Shown here piece by piece: positions 28,032 to 37,522 of a stretch of 42,759 nucleotides of DNA. This DNA comes from Sulfurimonas sp. (lineage in GTDB: Bacteria > Campylobacterota > Campylobacteria > Campylobacterales > Sulfurimonadaceae). The DNA is taken from the NCBI RefSeq assembly GCF_014859695.1, contig NZ_JACUTS010000011.1:1-42759 (forward strand), given 5' to 3'. Each line of letters starts with the position of its first letter. Position 1 is the first letter of the stretch. Both the position numbers and the translations under genes were made by a program. Under the pieces are notes generated by a model, which was given only the letters and a program-made list of their open reading frames with translations, ran no database searches and was not told the DNA's origin.

Positions 28032-28325
28032 ATGGAAAATATTCCTAATGTCAATCAGATCATTATCAACGAGATAAGAGATCTAAGAAAAGTTGTAGAG
28101 ACTGCGATGCTATGCAAGTGCAGCAAAGTTGATTTGTTTGATGAGTTTAATATTAGAGGCTTGGAAAAAGCCATTGAAATATTAGGTTATCAATCGACAA
28201 AAACTTTAACAAAAAGAATAAAGAAAGGGGACATATTGAAAATAAATAAACATTACAGAATTTCTGATGGTGGAAAATATAGTTTCAGTGAAAGTGCCCT
28301 TCTATCTGTAAAAGGGCTAATATAG
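28032..28325 (+). CDS. Small helix-turn-helix type DNA-binding protein (excisionase-like)
   Basis: A 97-residue protein; I start it at the ATG 28032-28034 rather than the TTG nine bases earlier. The C-terminal half (AIEILGYQSTKTLTKRIKKG, then HYRISDGGKYSFSESALL) has the layout of small MerR/excisionase-type winged helix proteins, in which a tyrosine/serine helix is followed by a basic helix and a beta wing. The N-terminal 35 residues look like a helical dimerisation segment. It is the only plus-strand gene of the island and faces res. GATCATTAT occurs at its start, within its 5' end and downstream, which could be operator sites. A role in island excision or regulation is inferred. Confidence 0.6.
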   Translation: MENIPNVNQIIINEIRDLRKVVETAMLCKCSKVDLFDEFNIRGLEKAIEILGYQSTKTLTKRIKKGDILKINKHYRISDGGKYSFSESALLSVKGLI

Positions 28326-28501
28326 AGTATAGTTTACATTTGAACTAGATAAAAAACAAATGAATGGAAATCGAGAGGTTTTGCTCATATACAAGCAAAA
28401 TTTATATATAAGTAAGTATCAAAAGTGATCATTATTTGATAACTGAAAAAAATTTAACTCTAAAAGTAAAAATGTAAGAATAGAGACACTTCAATTTAAT
28501 T

Positions 28502-28534
28502 AAAAAGGCTAGGACTAGCTACCTTAGCCTTTTT
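28502..28534. terminator. Bidirectional intrinsic terminator between the DNA-binding gene and res
   Basis: AAAAAGGCTA and TAGCCTTTTT form a perfect ten-base stem around a 13-base loop, with a U-run on either strand. It lies between the convergent plus-strand small gene and minus-strand res, 21 bases past the res stop. Confidence 0.8.
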
Positions 28535-28555
28535 ATCAAAAAAACTAACAAAATC

Positions 28556-31495
28556 TTACTTCAAAATATCCTTAATCATTTGAGATAAATCATCTTTATT
28601 TATCTTGGTCTTATACTCTACATTTACACCTTTGTCTTTTAACTCTTTAAAAAATGCTTCGGCACTTTTTATCTGCAATTTCTCTTTAGTGCTTATATCA
28701 TCAAATTTATCATACCCCTTAGTCTCAACAACAAAGTATAGTTCTTTGTGATCACTAGACTCTATTACATATCCAAAATCTGGATTATAGTTTCTTCCAT
28801 GAGCGGTCGGAATATTGACTTTTGGCAGTTTTCCAAAAACTACAATTTTTTTATCACTTGACTCATCTATTGTTATTTTTTCAATACTACTATCAACCTC
28901 CATAAAATCTTCATCATAAATTGACTTTTCTCTTACATTTTTTGATTTTATTTTATAAGTTTCAACACCTAGACTGCCCTCTTGTATAAACTCTTTCATG
29001 TTGCCATTTTTATCGGTAAGAGAAGTGTTACAAGTTTTTATCTCTCTTAAGTCATAAGATATTTTATTTATAATCGTTTCATAGATTGCACTGATAAGCT
29101 GTTCTTCTATCTTTTTAAGTGCTAAATTCTCATTTTGAGGTATTAAGTCAAACTTCTCTTTTTTAATTCCATGCATGACTTTAGCTATTGTTTGCATACT
29201 AAGTTTAGTATTGTTTGATAATGCTTTTATAAACTCATAAAGTGTAAAAATCGAGTGAGTTTCAACTGCTACAGTATCTTTTTGGCTATCATGTTTCTCT
29301 TTACTTTCAACATTCTTATCTCTTTTTATGATGATATCTTGCCCGCTTATCTCAAAGTTTGTATCTATCATCTGTATCGCTGATTTGATTAAAGTATCGC
29401 TATCAATATCATACTTTACAACTGCATCATAGTTTAGGTTGTCCCACAGAGCTTTAAACTTTTTAAAGTTGGCTTGATGAATTTTGATTTTTCCTTTTTC
29501 TTTTTTACCACTTCTATCTTTAGCTTTAACTCGGTTAGATGTTTTAAAGAAGCTATCAAAATACTCTTTTAGTTTTTTGCTATCGCACCCTTTCATCTCT
29601 AAAGACTCCAACTCTTTTGATTTTGAGCTATATTGTTCTTTTGATATAGTTATTTCACTCATGTCATCTTCATTGATAGTAATAAATCCCATCTCTTCAA
29701 GTTCATCAAGTAGTTTAGTTGCCGCTCTTGGTGTAGCTGCTATATGATTTTCTACCATAACATCTTCGTTAAACCGTTTTGAAACTTGCTTAATGCTATT
29801 TTCACTTATCTCATTTTGTATGGAAGCTACAAAGTTTTCTTCCGTTGATGGCACCACTACAAAAAGCTCATTAATAAACTCAAAATTACTATCATCCCCA
29901 GTTATTCTCTTACCATCTTGATTAACAGCCAGTCTAAGTCCACGACCAATTTGTTGGAGTTTGGATATTTTAGAGCTACTTGGGGCCAGTTTGCACAGTG
30001 TCATTACATTTGGGTTATCCCACCCCTCTTGTAAAGCCCACTGAGAGAAGATAAATCTCAAATCACTATCAAAAGAGAGTAGCTCCTCTTTTTTGTTGAG
30101 TATTAGCTCTATCGCTTCCGCTTCATCTCCCTCTTTTTTAGACTTAGCAAAGTATCCGCTATGTATCTCGTTTAGACTTTCTTTTGTTTTCAAAAGATAC
30201 TTTTTATACTCTTCATCAAGGTTTTCTCTTTTTAAAACTTCTTCTAAATTTTTAAGATACAATTTTTCAAAAAGTTTCGCTAGTTCTCCATTTATACCCT
30301 CATCTGTAAGATATTTATCAACTCTATCTATAAAGAAGAGACAAAGTGCTTTTATATCAAGTTTAAATAGCTCTTCTTCCCTCTCAAAATGATTTTTAAT
30401 AGCAGTATCTACAATAACACGCTGCATCTCATCAAGAAGCACACCATAACTCTCACTAACTCCAAGAGGCAGTGAAATATCATTGGTAAAGATTATTTCA
30501 CTTTTAGTAATCTTCTCTACCACATAGCTATTAAGATACTCTATACCCACTTTCTCGCCCAGGTTTTCACTCTTTTCTAAAACTACTTTTTGATTTTTAG
30601 AGTTTACATCTTTGTACTCAATAGTAGCTTTATAATCTTTTTGACTACTTCCAGCTACTTTTGTAAATGCAATAGTATGATTATCTACATTTTCATTTCC
30701 AACAGTATCAACCGTGATAGCTTTAACTAGACCTCGACTAAAAGCATCAACACTATCTAAAGTGTATATAAGATTTTTATACTCTTCCCCTTTGTAAGTG
30801 GCTCCAAAACGCAAGGTAAAAAGTGCATTAAACTCTTTGAGGTATTTTGCAGTCTGCTTACCCTCAAATCGATGCGGTTCATCTATGACTATTACAGGGC
30901 GAAGCTGTGCGATAGCTTGCATATAGCTCTTTGCACGACCGATGAGGCTTTGTTCTATCTTACTTTTATTTATGTTGTTAGAAGCTTTGTTAAATGACTG
31001 GTAAGTCGATACAAGCACTGAGATATTTTGATCACTCGCATTGATATAATTTAATACAGTTTTTTCACTATAGTTAAATACTGATATTTGTTTGCTATAC
31101 TCTTTTACAAAGAACTCTTTTGTGATTTTTATATTTTTGATTGTACCTTGTCGTATAGGGTTGGAAGGTACTAAGATGATAAATTTACTTAGTCCATAGT
31201 CACGATTAAGCCTATAGATAGACTCCAAAAAAGTAAAAGTCTTACCAGTACCTGTTTCCATCAAAGTATCCACTACTAGCTCATCTTTGATAGACACTTC
31301 ACCTATATCGACTTTGTTCGACTCTCGTACTTTTGTAATATTTTCTACTAAGATACTTTTTGAACTCTCAAGCTCAAAGGTCGGATTGCTCTTTCTATTG
31401 TCATTTGGTATAAAAGCTATATTTTTAAATACATCACTGATACTATCTACCGCTTGTTCTTGATAATCTAGTCTATCAAATTTTATTTTTAGCAT
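28556..31495 (-). CDS. res: Type III restriction endonuclease subunit Res
   Basis: A 979-residue helicase-nuclease. The Walker A box is ETGTGKTF (80-87), the DEAD-type box is IDEPHRF (204-210), and later helicase motifs include FSQWALQEGWDNPNV and QQIGRGLRLAV. The C-terminal nuclease has NPDFGY (P905-D906) and VVETKG (E924, K926), a complete PD-(D/E)XK core. With Mod it cuts DNA after ATP-driven communication between two inversely oriented unmethylated sites. The ATG overlaps the hepT stop by one base (TAATG), so res translation is coupled to the toxin gene rather than to mod. Confidence 0.93.
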   Translation of the reverse strand: MLKIKFDRLDYQEQAVDSISDVFKNIAFIPNDNRKSNPTFELESSKSILVENITKVRESNKVDIGEVSIKDELVVDTLMETGTGKTFTFLESIYRLNRDYGLSKFIILVPSNPIRQGTIKNIKITKEFFVKEYSKQISVFNYSEKTVLNYINASDQNISVLVSTYQSFNKASNNINKSKIEQSLIGRAKSYMQAIAQLRPVIVIDEPHRFEGKQTAKYLKEFNALFTLRFGATYKGEEYKNLIYTLDSVDAFSRGLVKAITVDTVGNENVDNHTIAFTKVAGSSQKDYKATIEYKDVNSKNQKVVLEKSENLGEKVGIEYLNSYVVEKITKSEIIFTNDISLPLGVSESYGVLLDEMQRVIVDTAIKNHFEREEELFKLDIKALCLFFIDRVDKYLTDEGINGELAKLFEKLYLKNLEEVLKRENLDEEYKKYLLKTKESLNEIHSGYFAKSKKEGDEAEAIELILNKKEELLSFDSDLRFIFSQWALQEGWDNPNVMTLCKLAPSSSKISKLQQIGRGLRLAVNQDGKRITGDDSNFEFINELFVVVPSTEENFVASIQNEISENSIKQVSKRFNEDVMVENHIAATPRAATKLLDELEEMGFITINEDDMSEITISKEQYSSKSKELESLEMKGCDSKKLKEYFDSFFKTSNRVKAKDRSGKKEKGKIKIHQANFKKFKALWDNLNYDAVVKYDIDSDTLIKSAIQMIDTNFEISGQDIIIKRDKNVESKEKHDSQKDTVAVETHSIFTLYEFIKALSNNTKLSMQTIAKVMHGIKKEKFDLIPQNENLALKKIEEQLISAIYETIINKISYDLREIKTCNTSLTDKNGNMKEFIQEGSLGVETYKIKSKNVREKSIYDEDFMEVDSSIEKITIDESSDKKIVVFGKLPKVNIPTAHGRNYNPDFGYVIESSDHKELYFVVETKGYDKFDDISTKEKLQIKSAEAFFKELKDKGVNVEYKTKINKDDLSQMIKDILK

Positions 31496-31866
31496 TACTC
31501 TAAATCACTTCTCATCTGTTTTAACACTACCAACAAATCATTAATATGGTCTTGACAAATCCCAAATATCACCTCCGCATCCAAATCAAAATAGTGATGT
31601 GAAATAAAATCTCGTATCCCTTTTATCTTTCTCCACTCTATTTGAGGATACTCTTCTAAAAGTTTTTTATCTGTAAGTTTGTCTATGTTTTTAAGGCTTT
31701 CACCTACAGCTATAAGCTTCATACATATACTATCTAACTTCTCTTGTCCCTCTTTTGTATCCATAAAGTCATTTTCACAATTCGCAAACTTACATCGCTC
31801 TTGCACTATTTCTATCGCTTCTACTATCTGGTCTAAAATATCAAGCACTAATTCTTTATCATACAT
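31495..31866 (-). CDS. hepT: HepT-like HEPN toxin (DUF86)
   Basis: A 123-residue all-helical HEPN protein. The RNase motif R-x4-H-x-Y is intact (R85, H90, Y92 in RDFISHHY). I start it at ATG 31864-31866, eight bases after AAAGGA; an upstream ATG three codons earlier abuts that site. HepT toxins cleave RNA (in some systems tRNA) and are silenced when MntA adds AMP to the motif tyrosine, which is present here as Y92. It overlaps mntA by eight bases and res by one, and is thus embedded between mod and res. Confidence 0.88.
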   Translation of the reverse strand: MYDKELVLDILDQIVEAIEIVQERCKFANCENDFMDTKEGQEKLDSICMKLIAVGESLKNIDKLTDKKLLEEYPQIEWRKIKGIRDFISHHYFDLDAEVIFGICQDHINDLLVVLKQMRSDLE

Positions 31867-32149
31867 AGATACCATCCTTTAAAATTCTTTTTTTCAAAGA
31901 TGCATTCATTTTTTCTCTAACTCTTACAATATCTACTTTTGTACCAAATGCTTTTTCCAAACTCTCTTTGAAATCATAAAGCAAAAAATAATCACTTAGT
32001 TTTGTATCAATAGCTATATCAATATCGCTACTCTCATGGCTTTCATCTCTTGCAACTGAGCCAAAAAGAGCTAGTTTTGTAATTTGATATTTTTTAGCAA
32101 ACTCATCTTTGTGACTTTTTAAATACTCTAATATCTGCTCTTTTTTCAT
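31859..32149 (-). CDS. mntA: MntA-like nucleotidyltransferase antitoxin
   Basis: A 96-residue minimal nucleotidyltransferase with the motif GSVARDESHESSDIDIAID (residues 30-48), which supplies the G-S, the arginine and the D-x-D metal site. MntA proteins neutralise HepT by AMPylation. It begins one base after the mod stop and its 3' end overlaps hepT, the usual antitoxin-first order. Confidence 0.88.
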   Translation of the reverse strand: MKKEQILEYLKSHKDEFAKKYQITKLALFGSVARDESHESSDIDIAIDTKLSDYFLLYDFKESLEKAFGTKVDIVRVREKMNASLKKRILKDGIYV

Positions 32150-32150
32150 C

Positions 32151-34001
32151 TTAACCCCTAAATCTCAACTTATCAGGTTTGATACCAAGTTTACTTATAT
32201 TGCTCTCAATCTCTAGTGTAAACTTATCGTTACTGATATTTGGGCTATAAACCGTGATATACTCACACTCTTTTTTATCGTTTAGTGCCTCAACCAACTC
32301 ATCAGATGTTATATCTCCAAGTATAAACGCTACATTTGAAGCCAAATAAAGTTTATCTTTTATAAGTTCTTCGTGTTTTGTGCTAAGTAGTAAAGCTTCG
32401 GCTACAAATAGGTTGTAAAGTATCTCTTCACAAGTTTGAATATCAGGCTTTTCCATCATCTCCACCAAGTCGTCTTGACTTACCTCTTCAAGTGATTTTT
32501 GATAGATCTTTTGTTTTTGGTCTTCTACCACTTCAAAAGTTCTAAAACCTATGTCTAAATCTTGTTTGGTTAAGTCTCCCGCTACAATCTTCTCCCCAGC
32601 TCTTTTTATTCTCTCTTTTGTGATATCAAAAATAGTCTCATACCCAGCTTTTCGTGCTTCACTCTTTTCTGGTGTAGCTTCTGCCCACTGTACACAAATA
32701 AATTTACGATTTCCACCGTCTTTGGCATTTAAGTCCATAACCGCATGCGCCGTTGTTCCACTTCCTGCGAAAAAGTCTAGGATAAGGTCGTTATTTTTAG
32801 TAGATAACTTCAAAATTTGAGATATTAACTTAGTAGGCTTAGGTGTATCAAAAGGTGCAAACCCATCAAATATATCTCTAATTTCTTTTGCAGCATCCTG
32901 GTTATGTCCAACATCTTTATACTTCCATATTGTTAAAGGAACTGTACCTTGTTGCACTTCTGATAAAAATCGTTTAATCGATGGAACATTATCTCCATCC
33001 GCTCCAAACCAAATACGATTTTCGTTTAATAATTTTTGATAATTTTCTTTCGATGTTCTCCAACATCTACTTTTAGGTGGATTTACAACTCTCCCAGATG
33101 GAAGAGTAATGGGATAATCATAGTTTTCTGAATATGTTTTAACTGAAAAATCACTTGATTTCCAATTTCCCCTTGGGTCGTTATCTGGATTTTTGTATCT
33201 ACTGTTTTGCTCCTCAGTTCTTGGCAGCAAATGAGGTCTCCAAATCTCTTTATTTTTTGTATAAACCAAAATATGATCATGATTATCACTAAACCATTTA
33301 GCATCATTTTGTGGACTGTATTTTTTCTCCCAAATCACATTGGCTATAAAATTATCTTGCCCAAAAACATCATCACAAAGCAGTCTAAGTTGTGCCACCT
33401 CATTATCATCAATAGAGATAAATATTACCCCGTCCTCTTTAAGTAAATCACGAGCAAGTAAAAGCCTTGGATACATAAAACTAAGCCACCCACTATGCGT
33501 TTTTGCTCCTTGAATATTTTCTATATAGTCTATATACTCTTTATCATATCCAAGTTCTTCAAGTGTCTCTTCTGTAGAACTTGTAAAATTATCGTTATAG
33601 ACAAATCCATCGTTTTTAGTATTGTAAGGTGGGTCGATATATATCATCTTGATAGATTCAAAATAGTTGTGTCGAAGTATCTTCAAGGCATCAAGATTAT
33701 TCCCTTTTATAAGAATATTTTCCGTCTCATCCCAATTCTTACTATCATCTTTAAGCGGTTTCAAAACCTTATAGTTTTTAGAAAAAGCACTATGGTAAGC
33801 CTCTTTCTTCCCAACCCAATTAAGCCCATACCCATCCTCTTTCATCTGGGCTTTACTAGGGTCCAAACTCATCTGCAACTTCTCTTTATCGATGATGTAT
33901 TTACCATCTTCATCAATACTCACCGCATGAGGAAAAAGCTCTTTTAGTTTTTGGTAGTTGTTGTCGTTTATACTCTTTTCTTCTATTATATTTTTTTTCA
34001 T
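32151..34001 (-). CDS. mod: Type III DNA adenine methyltransferase Mod
   Basis: A 616-residue beta-class amino-methyltransferase. The catalytic motif DPPYNT lies at residues 123-128, before the SAM-binding FFAGSGTTAH (about 405-414); this order defines the beta class and fits type III Mod. The region between them (about 180-370) should hold the target recognition domain. No simple-sequence repeat or long homopolymer suggestive of phase variation was seen in the gene. Mod both methylates host sites and gives Res its specificity. It follows the 1130-aa gene by 16 bases and precedes mntA by one. Confidence 0.95.
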   Translation of the reverse strand: MKKNIIEEKSINDNNYQKLKELFPHAVSIDEDGKYIIDKEKLQMSLDPSKAQMKEDGYGLNWVGKKEAYHSAFSKNYKVLKPLKDDSKNWDETENILIKGNNLDALKILRHNYFESIKMIYIDPPYNTKNDGFVYNDNFTSSTEETLEELGYDKEYIDYIENIQGAKTHSGWLSFMYPRLLLARDLLKEDGVIFISIDDNEVAQLRLLCDDVFGQDNFIANVIWEKKYSPQNDAKWFSDNHDHILVYTKNKEIWRPHLLPRTEEQNSRYKNPDNDPRGNWKSSDFSVKTYSENYDYPITLPSGRVVNPPKSRCWRTSKENYQKLLNENRIWFGADGDNVPSIKRFLSEVQQGTVPLTIWKYKDVGHNQDAAKEIRDIFDGFAPFDTPKPTKLISQILKLSTKNNDLILDFFAGSGTTAHAVMDLNAKDGGNRKFICVQWAEATPEKSEARKAGYETIFDITKERIKRAGEKIVAGDLTKQDLDIGFRTFEVVEDQKQKIYQKSLEEVSQDDLVEMMEKPDIQTCEEILYNLFVAEALLLSTKHEELIKDKLYLASNVAFILGDITSDELVEALNDKKECEYITVYSPNISNDKFTLEIESNISKLGIKPDKLRFRG

Positions 34002-34017
34002 TTTTTGTTTTGCCTTT

Positions 34018-37000
34018 TCAATTAAAATCTAACAAATAATGCAAGATTATTGTATCTTCTTTATTTTTTTGTCTTATCTCTTTATATAGATGAATTGTAT
34101 AACTTGGGCTATCAACTTTTTCAACATTCACTGGTAAATTTATAGTGTCAAAGCCTGTATAATTCATTTTTGATATTTTATCTTTATAATTAGTTGAATA
34201 ATTAGTAAAATCTTTTTCTTTAGTGTAAACAAATACTAAGATCAGTTTACATCCAGTGGCATTATAACCATCAAGTTTATTTAAGTGGTCTTCTATTTTG
34301 TTTTTAAAAGCTTCAAATAAAAAGAGGTTTCTATCTTTTGAGTTTTTGACAACCAAGTCTTTTTCGCCAACTCCCTCTTTGCTTCCTGAAACACCACCTC
34401 TTTTTTGATCTAAAACTTTCCATCCTAAAAAACTCTTTCTTTGTGACAATAAAGAAGTAACCCAATCGTTTATAATATCTTCTAATTCTAATTTATTGTT
34501 TTGGCTCACTCTATGTAAGTTTACTTTTCTTTCTAGTAATTCCTCGGCAATATGAAGCATAATATCTCTGATATACTCTTCAAAACTTTCCTGACTTGCG
34601 AATATATGTGCATGACTTTGATCATCCATGTCTTTTATTTGAAGCCAATAATTTTTTGCCTCATACTTGTTTAATATTCTTGAGTTTTCTAAAACTACAT
34701 GGGATGTTATCTTTTCTTTTACTTCAATAGTTATTTGATTTTTTATTTTCTCTTCAAGTTCACTTATTTTTTTTGTATCATCCTCGTTAAAACTTTTATG
34801 ATGTAGTTTTAGTTCTTCGAGATAGTTTAATGCTTCTGTAAATTGTTTGTTTTTTTGTAAAAACTTACATCTAATCTGTGCAATATAAAGATCATAGTAA
34901 TACACCTCTGGTAATTCACTCCACAGCTCAGAAAATGACTTAAAATCATCTATATCAGCATAAAGTGCCAATAAAACTTGATAATCGTAGAGTTCCTTTT
35001 CATAATTTTCTAATTTTTCTTCAAGCTTTTTATATTCACTAATTATGTGTTCAAATTTCTCTTTTTTATGTACATCATCTTTATAAGCCTCATAATAAGC
35101 TCTTAGCATATTGATTAAATACTGATGATTAGGTTTATTTTGATTTAATCGTCTTAAAATATCGTATGCAGTTAAAGGCTTTTCATCTAAATGAATCAAT
35201 GCTGTTATAAAACCTTTATAACCTGATAGTTCTAGTTTTAGTTCATTATCCTTAAAGCTTTTTGTATTTATTGATGGTAAATTTAATCTGTTTATGGCTT
35301 CTAGTTTTTCTTCTAAGGTTTTAGACTCATCATGGTAAATATCTACTAAATCTTTTTTATATTTAAGCTGTTCAAATGCTAATATCTTTGATTTTAAAAC
35401 ATCATTTAGATCTATTCTAACAGTGTTAGTATCTTTTGTTTTATCAATCTTTGTGTCTTCTTTTTTAGCACTCTTTCTTTTTAATAGCTCTTGCTTGTCT
35501 TGCTCTAGTGCTTCTTTGTATTTTTTAACTAAGGTATTTGCTATATCGTTAAAATTATGATTTAATGCAAAATTGATACTATTTTGTAAATCATTATAGT
35601 TGTGAAACTTCGCACTTTTAAAATCAAAATTCAATATTTTCGTTTTTAAAACTTCTTTTCTGTCATTTGAAATAGTGACATGATAAATCTGTAAAAGATT
35701 TTTAATATCTTTTACCTTAAAAATCTTATTTATGAATAATTGATAGTTTTCATCTTGAAAGTTATTTAATATATTTAAAAATGAATCATAAAGCTTGTTT
35801 TCATGGGTTGAAAAAAATATTCCCAACTCTTCTTCTATACCAAGTTTAATAACCAGTTCTACAATTGTTTTTTCTAGTCTTTCGTCATAAGTTTTGCTAT
35901 AAAATAAGTTCAATACTTCTAAATAGAATTTTCCTAAACTTGAAGCATAGTGCCTATCATCAGTTTGCATTTCATCTTTTAGCTTTTTAATATCTACTAA
36001 GCTCGTCCAATTGTTTTTAAACTCGTCTGAGGATAATTCATAAAAAAGATGAAAGTCTGTATCTTTTAACAATTCGGAGCTATTAATATAGAAGTGTTTT
36101 GTCTCTATACTTTTGTGCAGTGCTGTTTTTATATTTTTATAAATACCAGTTGTGATCTTTGCTTTTAAAGTGCAATAGTCTTCATCATCAACTTTCTCTC
36201 TTTGAATAAGATTTTTTAAATACCAATTTAAAATAAAATAGGAATCTTTTTGAATACTATCATTATGTTCAAACAGTTTAATTTGTCTTTTAACTAGTTC
36301 CTCAACAATAGTGTTAAAAAGCAAGGTATCATCTTTTAAAACTAATGAACCTAACTTATTTAAAAGTTTCTCTAATGATAAAGTGACTAGCTCCTGTTTT
36401 GACTTAAAATAGCTTTGAGCCAAATAATTTAATACATAAAAAACTATTTGAGCTATATCATTTTTATTACTATGCATTAGAGTTGAAATAAATATATTAA
36501 CAGTTTGATTAGATATGAGTTCAAGCCATTGTTTACGGTAATCAAACTCATCACTTTTTACTAAATTGTTCACATAGATATGCATAGTAATAATATTTAA
36601 AAAACCATAATGGCAATATTGTGAATTTGATAATAAATAAGTATTAAACCTTACTTCTTCACTACTTAATATCTCTCCAACGACAAAGTAATCATCTTTT
36701 AGCTCAACTAAAAGCCTATTTATTCTTGAATAAGAATCATTATTATAATAATATGGACGAGGGACTTCATGCTGTATTAAGCACCAAACAAATGAAGCTT
36801 TTGTATCAATGCCAAATCTGTCAAATAAAAAGTCTTGATATTTATTCTCTTTAAAAAATTTATAAATATCAAAATAATTATCAAAACTTTTTGGAATTCT
36901 AGTTATATCAAAATACCTATGATAGGATGGTCTATTGGTTTCATATTCCTCAAACCTTTTTATCCAATCCTCTTTTATTTCCTTATTCTTAATAATATAC

Positions 37001-37410
37001 TCTGTTATTTCATCTAAAAAGTATTCTCTTATTTCTTCAATTAAAGAGAGTTCAACTAACCAATACCAAAAGCCATAACTTTCAAATAGTTCAATTATTT
37101 CTAGCCATTTTTTTAATGCTATTTCTTTATCATCAAAGTACAACCTTTCAAATATTTCTATGCCTATTTTTGAAAAATTATTTGGATAACTATACTTTAT
37201 TTTGTTATCTTCAATTAAAAGAGCTTCATCATATTTTTCATTGAAATTTTTTACTTCATTTTGTAGTTCTTTTTTTTCAAAAACTGAAAACACAATATCA
37301 ACCAGCTCTTTACATTGAGTGTTTTCAATAAAATTTTGTTCTTCTATATGGTTTGAGTATAAATTTAATTTTTTTTCTAAATCTAATATTAGTTCAGTTC
37401 CCTTAACCAC
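34018..37410 (-). CDS. 1130-aa helical-repeat protein with C-terminal PD-(D/E)XK-like motif
   Basis: No full-length family is recognised. Most of the protein (residues 1-640 and 680-900) is rich in aromatic and charged residues in a helix-after-helix pattern that looks like an alpha-solenoid, with a lysine-rich linker near 640-665 (KRKSAKKEDTKIDKTKD). Near the end, DQKRGGVSGSKEGVGEKDLV (about 1000-1020) followed by LFEAFK gives D1018 and E1033-x2-K1036, the spacing of a PD-(D/E)XK nuclease core; the run after it (KIEDHLNKLDGYNATGCKLI) resembles the tail of the same domain in other conflict proteins. It starts at GTG 37408-37410 with TAGGA seven bases upstream and overlaps the 39-aa ORF. I infer a defence effector or sensor-effector, working with ABC-3C or R-M. 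Confidence 0.8.
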   Translation of the reverse strand: MVKGTELILDLEKKLNLYSNHIEEQNFIENTQCKELVDIVFSVFEKKELQNEVKNFNEKYDEALLIEDNKIKYSYPNNFSKIGIEIFERLYFDDKEIALKKWLEIIELFESYGFWYWLVELSLIEEIREYFLDEITEYIIKNKEIKEDWIKRFEEYETNRPSYHRYFDITRIPKSFDNYFDIYKFFKENKYQDFLFDRFGIDTKASFVWCLIQHEVPRPYYYNNDSYSRINRLLVELKDDYFVVGEILSSEEVRFNTYLLSNSQYCHYGFLNIITMHIYVNNLVKSDEFDYRKQWLELISNQTVNIFISTLMHSNKNDIAQIVFYVLNYLAQSYFKSKQELVTLSLEKLLNKLGSLVLKDDTLLFNTIVEELVKRQIKLFEHNDSIQKDSYFILNWYLKNLIQREKVDDEDYCTLKAKITTGIYKNIKTALHKSIETKHFYINSSELLKDTDFHLFYELSSDEFKNNWTSLVDIKKLKDEMQTDDRHYASSLGKFYLEVLNLFYSKTYDERLEKTIVELVIKLGIEEELGIFFSTHENKLYDSFLNILNNFQDENYQLFINKIFKVKDIKNLLQIYHVTISNDRKEVLKTKILNFDFKSAKFHNYNDLQNSINFALNHNFNDIANTLVKKYKEALEQDKQELLKRKSAKKEDTKIDKTKDTNTVRIDLNDVLKSKILAFEQLKYKKDLVDIYHDESKTLEEKLEAINRLNLPSINTKSFKDNELKLELSGYKGFITALIHLDEKPLTAYDILRRLNQNKPNHQYLINMLRAYYEAYKDDVHKKEKFEHIISEYKKLEEKLENYEKELYDYQVLLALYADIDDFKSFSELWSELPEVYYYDLYIAQIRCKFLQKNKQFTEALNYLEELKLHHKSFNEDDTKKISELEEKIKNQITIEVKEKITSHVVLENSRILNKYEAKNYWLQIKDMDDQSHAHIFASQESFEEYIRDIMLHIAEELLERKVNLHRVSQNNKLELEDIINDWVTSLLSQRKSFLGWKVLDQKRGGVSGSKEGVGEKDLVVKNSKDRNLFLFEAFKNKIEDHLNKLDGYNATGCKLILVFVYTKEKDFTNYSTNYKDKISKMNYTGFDTINLPVNVEKVDSPSYTIHLYKEIRQKNKEDTIILHYLLDFN

Positions 37411-37522
37411 AATTTTTTCCTACTTTATTTAAATAGTTCTTGGTCTTATGTTGAAAAGAAGATGCTGCTTGTATTAATTCTTGTTTATACATAAGATTTT
37501 TTAGTTGAGCTATCTCACTCAT
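37403..37522 (-). CDS. 39-residue ORF bridging the ABC ATPase and 1130-aa genes
   Basis: The ORF begins MSEIAQLKNLMYKQELIQAA and ends in a basic KVGKNCG tail. Its ATG overlaps the ABC ATPase stop by eight bases and its stop overlaps the GTG of the 1130-aa gene by eight bases. It fills the only sizeable gap (104 bases) between ABC-3C and the large gene. The sequence is a plausible amphipathic helix. It could be a real small component, a translational coupler or the decayed start of a longer gene. The ribosome site (TTAGGT) is too close to be convincing, so expression would rely on coupling. Confidence 0.45.
   Translation of the reverse strand: MSEIAQLKNLMYKQELIQAASSFQHKTKNYLNKVGKNCG

Noticed and set aside
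33495-33947. 150-codon plus-strand ORF opposite mod
   Set aside because: It lies entirely antisense to the conserved Mod N-terminal and DPPY region, and its Ile/Phe/Leu-rich product is the usual shadow of AT-rich coding sequence.
32151-34001. Phase-variable switching of mod
   Set aside because: Many epsilonproteobacterial and host-adapted mod genes carry repeat tracts, but no tandem repeat or long homopolymer was seen in this gene or its start.
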